A stretch of DNA of 8,163 nt from WLMZ01 sp039920665 (GTDB taxonomy: Bacteria; Actinomycetota; Acidimicrobiia; Acidimicrobiales; Ilumatobacteraceae). Made by a program: the position numbers and the translations under genes. A model generated the notes under the pieces. It saw nothing but the letters and a program-made list of their open reading frames with translations, was not told where the DNA came from and made no database searches. The stretch lies in contig JBDSDH010000030.1 of the NCBI GenBank assembly GCA_039920665.1, positions 1 to 8,163 on the forward strand. The letters are read 5' to 3'. The stretch's first letter is position 1. Every line of letters begins with the position of its first letter. Shown here piece by piece: positions 1-6,584 of this stretch.

Positions 1-1017
1 GGCGAGACCCGCCACCAGTACGTCCACGCGATCGATGTCGTCCCGACGCTGCTCGATCTGATCGGCATCAGCGCACCCGACGAGATCAACGGCGTCGCTC
101 AATCGCCCATCGAAGGCATCTCGTTCGCGTCGACCTTGCACGACGGCGCAGCACCCGCAACCCATCTCACCCAGTACTACGAGATGATGGGCTGTCGAGC
201 GTTGTACCACGACGGGTGGAAGGCCGTCGCGTTCCACCCGCTGCTCACCGTCGACTACGGCGATGGCCGCAACCCGCGTGCACCCTTCGACGACGACGAG
301 TGGGAGCTGTACCACGTCGCCCACGACCTCTCCGAGATCGACGACTTGGCCGCAGAGCGACCGGACAAGCTGCGGGAACTGGTTGCGATGTGGTGGGAGG
401 AAGCCGAACGCTTCCAGGTTCTTCCGCTCAACAACCAGCCGGGCAAGCACGGGGACCGCCGTGGCCGCCTCGACCGTTATGTGTACCACCCGGGGATCGG
501 CACCCTGCCCGAAGCCGTGGCTCCGAACCTGCGCAACCGCGGCTTCCACATCGTCGCCGAACTCGACCGGAGCAATGCAGCCAGCGCCGACGGTGTCGTC
601 GTCGCTCACGGCGGCCCCCAAGGCGGATACGCCGTCTACATCAAGAACAATCGACTGCAGTACGTCCACAACCTGCTCGGCGCAACTGTCGTCACGGTGC
701 GGGCCTCGGTCGAGTTGCCGCTCGGCAAGACCTCGGCGCGGGTGGTGTTCACACCGACCGGACAGTTTCAGGGTGACGTGTCGATGTTCTACGGCGACGT
801 GCCGGTCGGCGAAGGGCACGTCGACCGAACGACCCCGATCTCATTCGGTGTCGAGGGCTTCAGCGTGGGCTATCAGCGCGGCGCAGCGATCAGCGCCGAC
901 TACGAATCGCCGTACGCGATCGATCATGCCGTGCTCCAACATGTCATCATCGACGGCCTCGGGCCCGTCTACCGCAACGGGCCTGCCGAAGAGCGAGTTA
1001 CGCTCGCTCAGCAGTAG
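1..1017 (+). CDS. Arylsulfatase (AtsA-type), C-terminal part, 5' truncated by window edge
   Basis: The frame is open from base 1 to a TAG at 1015-1017, giving 338 residues that are the tail of a sulfatase. A TTG at 136 is an internal Leu codon, not a start, because sulfatase sequence continues upstream of it. Fragment residues 5-18 (HQYVHAIDVVPTLL) match the conserved late segment of AtsA-like arylsulfatases. Residues about 101-116 (WELYHVAHDLSEIDDL) match the C-terminal 'WELY...D.SE..DLA' motif, and residues 131-142 (WWEEAERFQVLP) match the family's closing helix. From about residue 180 there is a beta-rich, aromatic and Gly-rich region (FHIVAEL, GGYAVYIKNNRLQYVHN) like the accessory C-terminal domain of these roughly 750-800 residue enzymes. 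Family knowledge: they hydrolyse sulfate esters with a formylglycine made from Cys or Ser; that active site is upstream and cannot be checked here. The substrate is unknown. The gene converges on the polysaccharide genes and is probably a separate unit. Confidence 0.9.
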   Translation, partial: GETRHQYVHAIDVVPTLLDLIGISAPDEINGVAQSPIEGISFASTLHDGAAPATHLTQYYEMMGCRALYHDGWKAVAFHPLLTVDYGDGRNPRAPFDDDEWELYHVAHDLSEIDDLAAERPDKLRELVAMWWEEAERFQVLPLNNQPGKHGDRRGRLDRYVYHPGIGTLPEAVAPNLRNRGFHIVAELDRSNAASADGVVVAHGGPQGGYAVYIKNNRLQYVHNLLGATVVTVRASVELPLGKTSARVVFTPTGQFQGDVSMFYGDVPVGEGHVDRTTPISFGVEGFSVGYQRGAAISADYESPYAIDHAVLQHVIIDGLGPVYRNGPAEERVTLAQQ

Positions 1018-1022
1018 CGAGC
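991..1022 (+). other. Overlapping alternative hairpins at the arylsulfatase stop codon
   Basis: GAGCGAG (991-997) can pair with CTCGCTC (1003-1009) around a 5-nt loop. Alternatively GCTCGCT (1002-1008) can pair with AGCGAGC (1016-1022) around a 7-nt loop. The two stems share the central arm and exclude one another; the second contains the TAG stop. No T-tract follows, so this is not a canonical intrinsic terminator. It may be a 3'-end stability element or may be chance in GC-rich sequence. Confidence 0.3.
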
Positions 1023-1203
1023 ACGCAGTTCGGCCTACTCGCCGTTGGTCGCGACGATCCGCGCTTCGCTCGCCATCGCGAGTGCCAGGACGTTCGGGGG
1101 GCGGTGGTCCAACGCTCCCCACTATCCCGCGCATTCACACGCTTGCATGCCCGGATCGCAGGACGCCACGAGTGCCGCTGGTGCCGCCGCTGCGGGAATT
1201 TCG
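1018..1203. other. Convergent intergenic gap
   Basis: This 186-bp stretch separates the ends of the plus-strand arylsulfatase and the minus-strand DUF4012 gene. I see no credible gene in it. It contains a GC-rich stem-loop at 1067-1084 (CTCGC/GCGAG core, 4-nt loop, extended by a G-T wobble and one further pair) but no T-tract on either strand, so a rho-independent terminator cannot be called. ORFs across it are extensions of shadow frames. Confidence 0.5.
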
Positions 1204-3588
1204 TCAGTCGCGCCACGCGTCGACGCCGGACGCGCTGAGCACGCTCCGCCGTGACAGGATCCCGCTGAAGTCGAAGATCCGCTCGTGGTCGCTGTCCTGT
1301 GCGTCGATGGTGAGCGTGTCGGCGGTCGGCAGCGCCTGGGGGCGATAGATCACTTCGTATCGGCCTGGAGCGACGCGGCCCGAGAGGTGCATTGTCACCA
1401 CGACGGTCGTGCCGGACGGCACGTTGACATAGGTCGAGTAGACGTTCCAACCCAGCTCGCCCTGCACTTGCACGGGCACGGTCGTGCCGTCGATCGCACT
1501 GTCGAGGTGGCCGAGACGGCTGTAGACGCTCAGCAGCATCCGGTTCGTGCCGGTCGGGAGGCCGATGATGTTGCCGATCACGTAATCGGGGAACCCGATC
1601 GTCGGAGCGTCGTTGGTGAGCGAAACGGTCAGCGTGGCGTTGGTGTCGCCATTCGATGCCGAGTAGGTGGGGGAGTACGAGATCGCGCGGCGCAGGAAAC
1701 TGTCGATCTTGTTCCCGCCGGTGTTCGTGGTGACCACGGCCAGTCCGTCGGCGCTGCCGTGCGGCCCGGAGAAGTCGGGCAGCGCGTTGTCGATCCCGAT
1801 CGTGCGCAGGAACGCCTCCGCTGTCGGGTCCGCTGCCCAGACCGAGATGTGCCCACCGAGGGCCGCAGGACTCAGCTTCTCGATCAGCTCACGCGGCGCT
1901 GGGAGACTCGACGTGAGCACCTTTTTGATCGTCTGCTCGGTGACGGCGGCGAGCACGATCTCGCGGTCGTTCTCCGGCAGCTGGTACTGGTCACGGAGGA
2001 GGAACGCCTCGATGGTCGTCGCGCTCAACGGCTGATCCACCCCGTCGACCGTGATGCTGCTGTCCGTGGCGCCAAGCAATGCGGCGAGGCCCGCCGGGTC
2101 GATCACGAACACACCGTCGAGATGCTGCCCCCCGCCGGCCTCGTACATCTGGGCCATCGCCGAGCCATCGCTCGGCATGTCCGGCGAGATTGTCGAGTAG
2201 CTCCAGAACTTCGGCGCGCCCGTGACGCCCACGTTCCCGGCCCCGAAGTGCTCGTAGCGCGAGAAGTAGTCGGCGGGCATGTCGAGCCGGAAGCCCTCCC
2301 CATCGCGCAGCGCCTGGATCAGCTGCGCCGTTCGTCCGCTCTTGGTCACCCTCAGCTGCCCGCGGTCGATGGTGACCTCGCTCCAGTTGCCCATCAGCCC
2401 GCTGACACCGCGCGCCTCGCTCGGGTTGGTGAAGGCGAACAGGTAACGCCGCATCCCGCCTGCGCCGAGCATGTCGGGAGCGTATTGAGCCGTTGCGCTC
2501 GCACCCGTGGCCAAATGCGTCACGCGATCGACGCGATCGCGAGCGGAGCGCAGCCGGTTTTGGAGGGGTGCGACGAGCCACGGCGAATCCACGTCGTGCA
2601 GTGCCGCTGACAGCTCGTCGACCGTCGATTTCAACTGGGCGAGGGGACCCGACAGGATACTCACTGCACCGACATCGACCCGACCGTCGATGATCCGCAG
2701 TTGATCGATGTCGACGACGGCCAGGGCCTTTGACGCTGCATCCGCCGCGGTGCTCGCCCGGTCGAGCAGTGTTGTTGTCGCAGTCCGGTTCTGGGCCACG
2801 ATCGGTACGAAGCGGGCGACCGAGGTGAGGGGGCCGTCGATCGACTCGTTCGCGTGGCGCAACTCGACGGCAGCCTGCTTCAGCACATCGGCGGCGCCCG
2901 CCATGTCGGTGGCGTCGAGCCGGTCGAGGCCGTCGATGAGGTGGTTGTAACCCTTCGTCGCATCGCTCTTTGCGCGCAACGCAGCGGTTGCCATGCCGGC
3001 CACGCCGATGAGCATCAACCCGAGCAAACCCAGCGAGCACCACACGATGCGCCGGCGCACATAGCTCTGGCGACGCATCCACCCGGTGACGATCAGCAGG
3101 CCAAGACTCGTCCCGGCGACGATCGCCGAGTCGAGGAAGAAGTGGTGCATCTCGATCCGCAGTGCGACCGAGACGATCGCCCCGCCGAGCACAGCGCGCT
3201 CCACAGGCATCGTCGCCTTCATGTAGCCGATCCAAAGCGCGGCGAGCGTCGTCATGGCTCCGATGGCGATCAATGCCACACTGGACTCGAGCGAGCCGAC
3301 GGTCACGATGCCGGCGGCGGTCGCGAGCGCCCACCAGGGTGCTGAAGCGCTCAGCCATGTCACCAGCGCTCCGAGCGCGAACGTGACGATCGCATCCGGG
3401 ACCGATGAACCCGTCGGGCGGGCCGGCGACAGCGCCGCGAGGATTCCTGCGAGTGCAGCAACGCCCGTGACGATCCAAGCGTTGGTGTGCGAGATCGTGT
3501 TACGACGTGTGGGTCGCATGATCATGACGGCTGATCTCGGCGGGCGGGGACTCGGCTCGGTCAGCCACGGTGAACGGTCCGCATCCAT
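1204..3588 (-). CDS. Polytopic membrane protein with DUF4012 domain
   Basis: This is a 794-residue protein if the first ATG (3588) is used. ATGs at 3525 (residue 22) and 3519 (residue 24) are equally plausible, since none of the three has a clear Shine-Dalgarno; the later ones give a basic N-terminus (MRPTRRN) directly before the first membrane segment and avoid the 28-bp overlap with the epimerase gene. About six or seven hydrophobic helices are visible near residues 38-53, 62-80, 85-98, 102-122, 131-143, 154-170 and 181-203. A large soluble part follows: a helical region at about 205-365, then the DUF4012 core. Core hallmarks are RRYLFAFTNPSEARGVSG (380-397, matching the family's 'YL..f.N..E.R..GG'), the segment SYSTISPDMP (463-472), DGVFVIDPAGLAALLG (491-506), and ENDREIVLAAV (539-549). 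A beta-rich C-terminus follows. DUF4012 has no established biochemical role; it is common in actinobacterial and other Gram-positive polysaccharide loci. The soluble part is probably extracytoplasmic (inference). It is the last gene of the minus-strand set. The multi-spanning N-terminus is the odd feature. Confidence 0.85.
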   Translation of the reverse strand: MDADRSPWLTEPSPRPPRSAVMIMRPTRRNTISHTNAWIVTGVAALAGILAALSPARPTGSSVPDAIVTFALGALVTWLSASAPWWALATAAGIVTVGSLESSVALIAIGAMTTLAALWIGYMKATMPVERAVLGGAIVSVALRIEMHHFFLDSAIVAGTSLGLLIVTGWMRRQSYVRRRIVWCSLGLLGLMLIGVAGMATAALRAKSDATKGYNHLIDGLDRLDATDMAGAADVLKQAAVELRHANESIDGPLTSVARFVPIVAQNRTATTTLLDRASTAADAASKALAVVDIDQLRIIDGRVDVGAVSILSGPLAQLKSTVDELSAALHDVDSPWLVAPLQNRLRSARDRVDRVTHLATGASATAQYAPDMLGAGGMRRYLFAFTNPSEARGVSGLMGNWSEVTIDRGQLRVTKSGRTAQLIQALRDGEGFRLDMPADYFSRYEHFGAGNVGVTGAPKFWSYSTISPDMPSDGSAMAQMYEAGGGQHLDGVFVIDPAGLAALLGATDSSITVDGVDQPLSATTIEAFLLRDQYQLPENDREIVLAAVTEQTIKKVLTSSLPAPRELIEKLSPAALGGHISVWAADPTAEAFLRTIGIDNALPDFSGPHGSADGLAVVTTNTGGNKIDSFLRRAISYSPTYSASNGDTNATLTVSLTNDAPTIGFPDYVIGNIIGLPTGTNRMLLSVYSRLGHLDSAIDGTTVPVQVQGELGWNVYSTYVNVPSGTTVVVTMHLSGRVAPGRYEVIYRPQALPTADTLTIDAQDSDHERIFDFSGILSRRSVLSASGVDAWRD

Positions 3589-4499
3589 CCGACGGTGGCG
3601 CGCAGACCGTCCTCGAACGCGACCGGTCGCAACCCGGGGAAAAGCGCGAGCAGTCGGCTGTTGTCGGCCTGGCTGTGCGGCACGTCGCCAATGCGGTTGT
3701 CCGTGTGCTGCCGCGGCAATTCGTGACCCAGGATCGTCTCCAACTCGGCCACTGCGTCGAGCAGCGACACACGCGTCCCGAACGCCAGGTTGACCGGATC
3801 GACCGAGGTCACCTGACGGGTGACGGCCTCGGCGAGCACGGCGGTCAGGGTGCCGACGTAGGTGAAATCGCGGCTCTGCATGCCGTCGCCGTGGATGGTC
3901 ATCGGCTCACCACGCAGCGCTGCATCGACGAACGCCGGGATCACAGCTGCGTACGCGTGGCCCGCCGGCTGGAGCGGGCCGAAGACGTTGAAGAACCTGA
4001 AGGCCAGCACCGGCAAGGCATACGCGGCGCCGTAGGCGAGCGCGTATCCCTCGGTGACCAGCTTGGTCGCCGCATACGGCGACATCGGGCGACACGCGAG
4101 GTCCTCGTGCTTGGGAAGGACCGGGTTCGACCCGTAGACGCTGCTGCTGCTGGCGACAATCGTGTGCAGGTTGCCATGACGTCGAGATGCCTCGAGCATC
4201 ATGAGCGTACCCGTCGCGTTGGCATGGTGGCTGGCGAGCGGGTCGAGCACGCTACGCGGGACGCTGCCGAGCGCAGCGAGATGAACGACCGCAGAGGCAC
4301 CTTCGAACGCCGCATCCAGCGCGGAGTCGTCGGTGATGCTGCCCTCGACGAACGAAATCGGCAACCCCTCGAGGTTTGCGCGCGATCCGGTCGAGAGGTC
4401 GTCGAGCACGATGACCTCAGTGACCCCTGGCGTGCCCAGTAGGCGTCGGCACAGGTTGGCCCCGATGAATCCGGCTCCTCCGGTGATGACGACGCGCAC
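3561..4499 (-). CDS. NAD-dependent sugar epimerase (WbpP-like UDP-GlcNAc/UDP-Glc 4-epimerase family)
   Basis: This is a 312-residue extended short-chain dehydrogenase/reductase of typical length. The start is GTG at 4499, fixed by the Rossmann strand beginning at once (MRVVITGGAGFIGANL, GxxGxxG at 7-13). Asp33 follows the second strand (VLDDLSTG) as an NAD-ribose ligand. The catalytic residues are visible: the Ser cluster ASSSSVYG (116-123) and Tyr142/Lys146 in SPYAATK. FRFFNVFGP (167-175) and HGDGMQSRDFTYV (203-215) are substrate-side motifs. AALGSVPRSVLDP (75-87) and GDVPHSQAD (261-269) closely resemble what I recall of WbpP/WbgU-type UDP-N-acetylhexosamine or uronate 4-epimerases, so interconversion of UDP-GlcNAc(A) and UDP-GalNAc(A) is favoured over plain UDP-Glc/UDP-Gal; this specificity is inferred. 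It lies about 40 bp after the dehydratase stop and touches or overlaps the DUF4012 gene, indicating co-transcription. No strong ribosome binding site precedes the GTG. Confidence 0.9.
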   Translation of the reverse strand: MRVVITGGAGFIGANLCRRLLGTPGVTEVIVLDDLSTGSRANLEGLPISFVEGSITDDSALDAAFEGASAVVHLAALGSVPRSVLDPLASHHANATGTLMMLEASRRHGNLHTIVASSSSVYGSNPVLPKHEDLACRPMSPYAATKLVTEGYALAYGAAYALPVLAFRFFNVFGPLQPAGHAYAAVIPAFVDAALRGEPMTIHGDGMQSRDFTYVGTLTAVLAEAVTRQVTSVDPVNLAFGTRVSLLDAVAELETILGHELPRQHTDNRIGDVPHSQADNSRLLALFPGLRPVAFEDGLRATVGWMRTVHRG

Positions 4500-4539
4500 C
4501 TGCCGATGGTAGTCGACCGACCCTCGCCGGCCGGATCAA

Positions 4540-6426
4540 TCAAACGGCCATGTAGACCGGCGGCGTCGACTTCGGCAGTCCACCGTCGCCGGCCAACTCG
4601 TGCAGGAGCAAGCTGGCCGCATCGTTGTCGAGGTCGAGCGCCGCAGCATGCAGCTGAGCCAGCCCGCTCTGCAGCAGTTCGGGATCGATCTGGATCGGGG
4701 TCACACGACGGATGGACGGATGAGCCGTTGCGCTCTCGTGTTCGTCGAGGGCCATCAGCTCCTCGGTGAGCTTCTCGCCAGGACGCGTCCCGACGATTCG
4801 GATCTCCACATCACTGCCGGGCTTGCGCCCGGACAGGCGGATCATTCGTTCGGCCAGGTCGTGGATCACCACGGGCTCGCCCATGTCGAGCATGAAGATC
4901 TCACCGTGGGACTCGGGGTCGGCGAGCGCGGCGGCTTGGAGCACAAGTTGCACCGCTTCGCGAATGCTCATGAAGAAGCGGGTCATCCGTCGATCGGTGA
5001 CGGTGACGGGTCCACCGGCTTCGATCTGGCGCATGAACGTCGGCACGACGCTGCCGCGGCTGCCGAGTACGTTGCCGAAGCGCACTGCACAGAACGCCGA
5101 GCCGTCGGGCGCTCGGGCGATCAGCAATTGCTCGCAGATGCGCTTCGACGCGCCCATCACCGACGAGGGGTACACCGCCTTGTCGGTCGAGATCAGGACC
5201 AACCTCTCCACGCCGACCGCCAACGCGCAGTCCACGATGTTGCCGGTGCCGATGACATTCGTGTGCACTGCTTCGGTGGGGTGTGCCTCCAGCAACGGGA
5301 CGTGCTTGTGAGCCGCTGCGTGGAACACCACGTTGGGTCGGTGGAGATCGAAAATTGCCCGCATCTGACGGGCATTGCGGATGTCGGCGAGCACCTGCAC
5401 GACGGGGCCCTCGCACATCGCCGCGACATCGTAGAGGTGGGTCTCGTCGTGATCGACGAGCACGACCTTGGCCGGATCACAGTCGATCACTTGACGTACG
5501 ATCTCGGACCCGATCGATCCACCGGCACCGGTGATCAGGACGCAGCGACCCACGAGCATCGCCGTGACGGCGTCGAGATCGGTCGTGATCTGCTCACGGC
5601 CGAGGAGGTCGTCGATCCGGAGGTCGCGGAGGTCTCGCAACGACGCTCCGCCGCGCATGGACGTGCCGATGCCCGGGACGATCTTCATCGCAACGTCGGC
5701 AGCCTCTGCTGCACTCGCAGCACGGCGGACCGTTTCCTGGGGTGCGTTGGTCATCGCGAACACTGCGAGGTGTGCTCCCGTGGATTCCACGACGGCCGGC
5801 AATGTCTCGATGCCCCCGAGGACGCCAATGCCCATGAACGATCGTCCGTGGTACTTCGGGTCGTCGTCGAGCACCGCAACGGGTCGGAAACCGGCACGAG
5901 GGCTGCGGACCATGTCGGCCACGAGGCTCGCGCCCGCATCGCCGGCTCCGATGACCACGACGCGAAACCCTGGCTCCTGACCACGCCGACGGAATGAGAA
6001 GAGCCGTGACTGGAAGCGCAGCATCGTCATCAAGAAGCCCGACAGTGCGGCACCGGTCACCACCACCGAGATCGGGATCTCGTGATCGACGAGCTGGATC
6101 GCCAGCAGCGCCAGGATCGTGACTGCCGACGAGGTCAGCAGGCGGTGCGCTTCGAACAAGCTGGCGTGGCGCCAGAGCTGACCGTACAGACCGAATGCCC
6201 AGTTGGACAGGAGCGCGATGAGGATTGCGATGGGCAGGAACGTGCCGAACGATGACCAGAAGTGGTCTGGCACCGAGCCGTCGAACCGCAGGACCATCAT
6301 CGCTACGTACGCCAATGCGGTCAGCACGATGTCGAACAGCACGACAGGCAGATCACTGCGCATGCGGACGGTGCGCGAGGCGAGACGGGTCCAGACCCGC
6401 CGTGCTGTCATTTTCCCCACGCCCAT
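4540..6426 (-). CDS. Membrane-anchored UDP-sugar 4,6-dehydratase (WbpM/CapD/PglF family)
   Basis: This is a 628-residue two-Rossmann polysaccharide biosynthesis protein. I chose ATG 6426 because GGAGGAG sits 5 nt upstream (6432-6438); an ATG at 6498 would add 24 residues and lacks a ribosome site. An N-terminal membrane region has about four helices (near 27-46, 61-80, 98-112, 119-136). A first nucleotide-binding fold follows (VVVIGAGDAGASL, 156-168). The catalytic SDR domain starts at LITGAGGSIGSEIV (297-310) and includes HAAAHKHVPLLE (369-380), ISTDKAVYPSSVMGASK (412-428), RFGNVLGSRGSV (449-460) and the C-terminal RPGEKLTEEL (548-557). The usual YxxxK is MxxxK here (Met424, Lys428), as known for the long WbpM-type enzymes; Asp415 and Lys416 align with catalytic residues of FlaA1-type dehydratases. 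Expected reaction: conversion of UDP-GlcNAc to the UDP-4-keto-6-deoxy sugar on the cytoplasmic face, feeding 6-deoxy amino sugar synthesis. It is the first gene of the minus-strand set. The exact substrate is inferred. Confidence 0.92.
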   Translation of the reverse strand: MGVGKMTARRVWTRLASRTVRMRSDLPVVLFDIVLTALAYVAMMVLRFDGSVPDHFWSSFGTFLPIAILIALLSNWAFGLYGQLWRHASLFEAHRLLTSSAVTILALLAIQLVDHEIPISVVVTGAALSGFLMTMLRFQSRLFSFRRRGQEPGFRVVVIGAGDAGASLVADMVRSPRAGFRPVAVLDDDPKYHGRSFMGIGVLGGIETLPAVVESTGAHLAVFAMTNAPQETVRRAASAAEAADVAMKIVPGIGTSMRGGASLRDLRDLRIDDLLGREQITTDLDAVTAMLVGRCVLITGAGGSIGSEIVRQVIDCDPAKVVLVDHDETHLYDVAAMCEGPVVQVLADIRNARQMRAIFDLHRPNVVFHAAAHKHVPLLEAHPTEAVHTNVIGTGNIVDCALAVGVERLVLISTDKAVYPSSVMGASKRICEQLLIARAPDGSAFCAVRFGNVLGSRGSVVPTFMRQIEAGGPVTVTDRRMTRFFMSIREAVQLVLQAAALADPESHGEIFMLDMGEPVVIHDLAERMIRLSGRKPGSDVEIRIVGTRPGEKLTEELMALDEHESATAHPSIRRVTPIQIDPELLQSGLAQLHAAALDLDNDAASLLLHELAGDGGLPKSTPPVYMAV

Positions 6427-6431
6427 CGCTT

Positions 6432-6438
6432 CTCCTCC
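6432..6438 (-). promoter_or_regulatory. Ribosome binding site of the dehydratase gene
   Basis: On the minus strand this reads GGAGGAG with a 5-nt spacer (AAGCG) to ATG 6426. It is the only strong Shine-Dalgarno in the window and decides the start of the dehydratase over the upstream in-frame ATG at 6498. Confidence 0.8.
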
Positions 6439-6496
6439 GTGAGTTCCTGTTCGCCCAGGTCGTTCACGAGTCTTATCGGCATCCTTCTCGGCCAGC

Positions 6497-6575
6497 ATGA
6501 GTCATTCGCTCACCAAGAACGTGACGTTACCTTCTCTACGGAGTCATGACCAGAGCGGATGAGCGAGCACTAGTG
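6497..6575. repeat. Four short perfect dyads in the divergent intergenic region
   Basis: The perfect palindromes are ATGAGTCAT (6497-6505), AACGTGACGTT (6518-6528), GTCATGAC (6543-6550) and CACTAGTG (6568-6575), with centres about 22-25 bp apart. GAGTCAT also recurs directly at 6499-6505 and 6541-6547, 42 bp apart. They overlap both candidate promoters and could be operator half-sites, but they share no single consensus, so this may be partly chance. Confidence 0.3.
6524..6552 (-). promoter_or_regulatory. Candidate sigma-70-type promoter for the minus-strand sugar genes
   Basis: Minus-strand TGGTCA (6552-6547; 4 of 6 to TTGACA) is separated by 17 bp from TAACGT (6529-6524), which fits the actinobacterial TANNNT -10 pattern. 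Transcription would start near 6517, leaving a leader of about 90 nt before ATG 6426. Both boxes overlap short dyads. This is a pattern match only. Confidence 0.3.
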
Positions 6576-6584
6576 TCCAATTCG
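6571..6584 (+). promoter_or_regulatory. Candidate -10 box for a leaderless glycosyltransferase transcript
   Basis: TAGTGT (6571-6576) fits TANNNT and ends 7 nt before the GTG at 6584, so a start site on that G would give a leaderless mRNA, consistent with the lack of a Shine-Dalgarno. A weak -35 candidate ATGACC (6546-6551) has an overlong 19-bp spacer. Confidence 0.27.

Noticed and set aside
136..1017. TTG at 136 as the start of a separate 293-residue protein
   Set aside because: Sulfatase-like sequence continues in the same frame back to base 1, so the gene simply begins upstream of the window.
1285..2610. 441-codon plus-strand ORF opposite the DUF4012 gene
   Set aside because: It is antisense to a clearly recognisable protein, its translation is Arg/His/Val/Asp-rich with no family motif, and it fits the shadow of high-GC third-position bias.
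1991..3478. 495-codon minus-strand ORF overlapping the DUF4012 gene in another frame
   Set aside because: It is extremely Arg-rich, typical of a +1/+2 shadow in GC-rich DNA, while the DUF4012 frame has membrane helices and conserved motifs.
3570..4442. 290-codon plus-strand ORF opposite the epimerase gene
   Set aside because: It is an antisense shadow of a full-length SDR enzyme and has no recognisable motif.
4600..5997. 465-codon plus-strand ORF opposite the dehydratase gene
   Set aside because: It lies wholly within the antisense of a gene with intact catalytic motifs, its composition is His/Asp/Arg-rich, and no domain is recognisable.
6424..6498. ATG 6498 as the dehydratase start
   Set aside because: It lacks a ribosome binding site, while ATG 6426 has GGAGGAG 5 nt upstream, and the added residues are polar with no family match.
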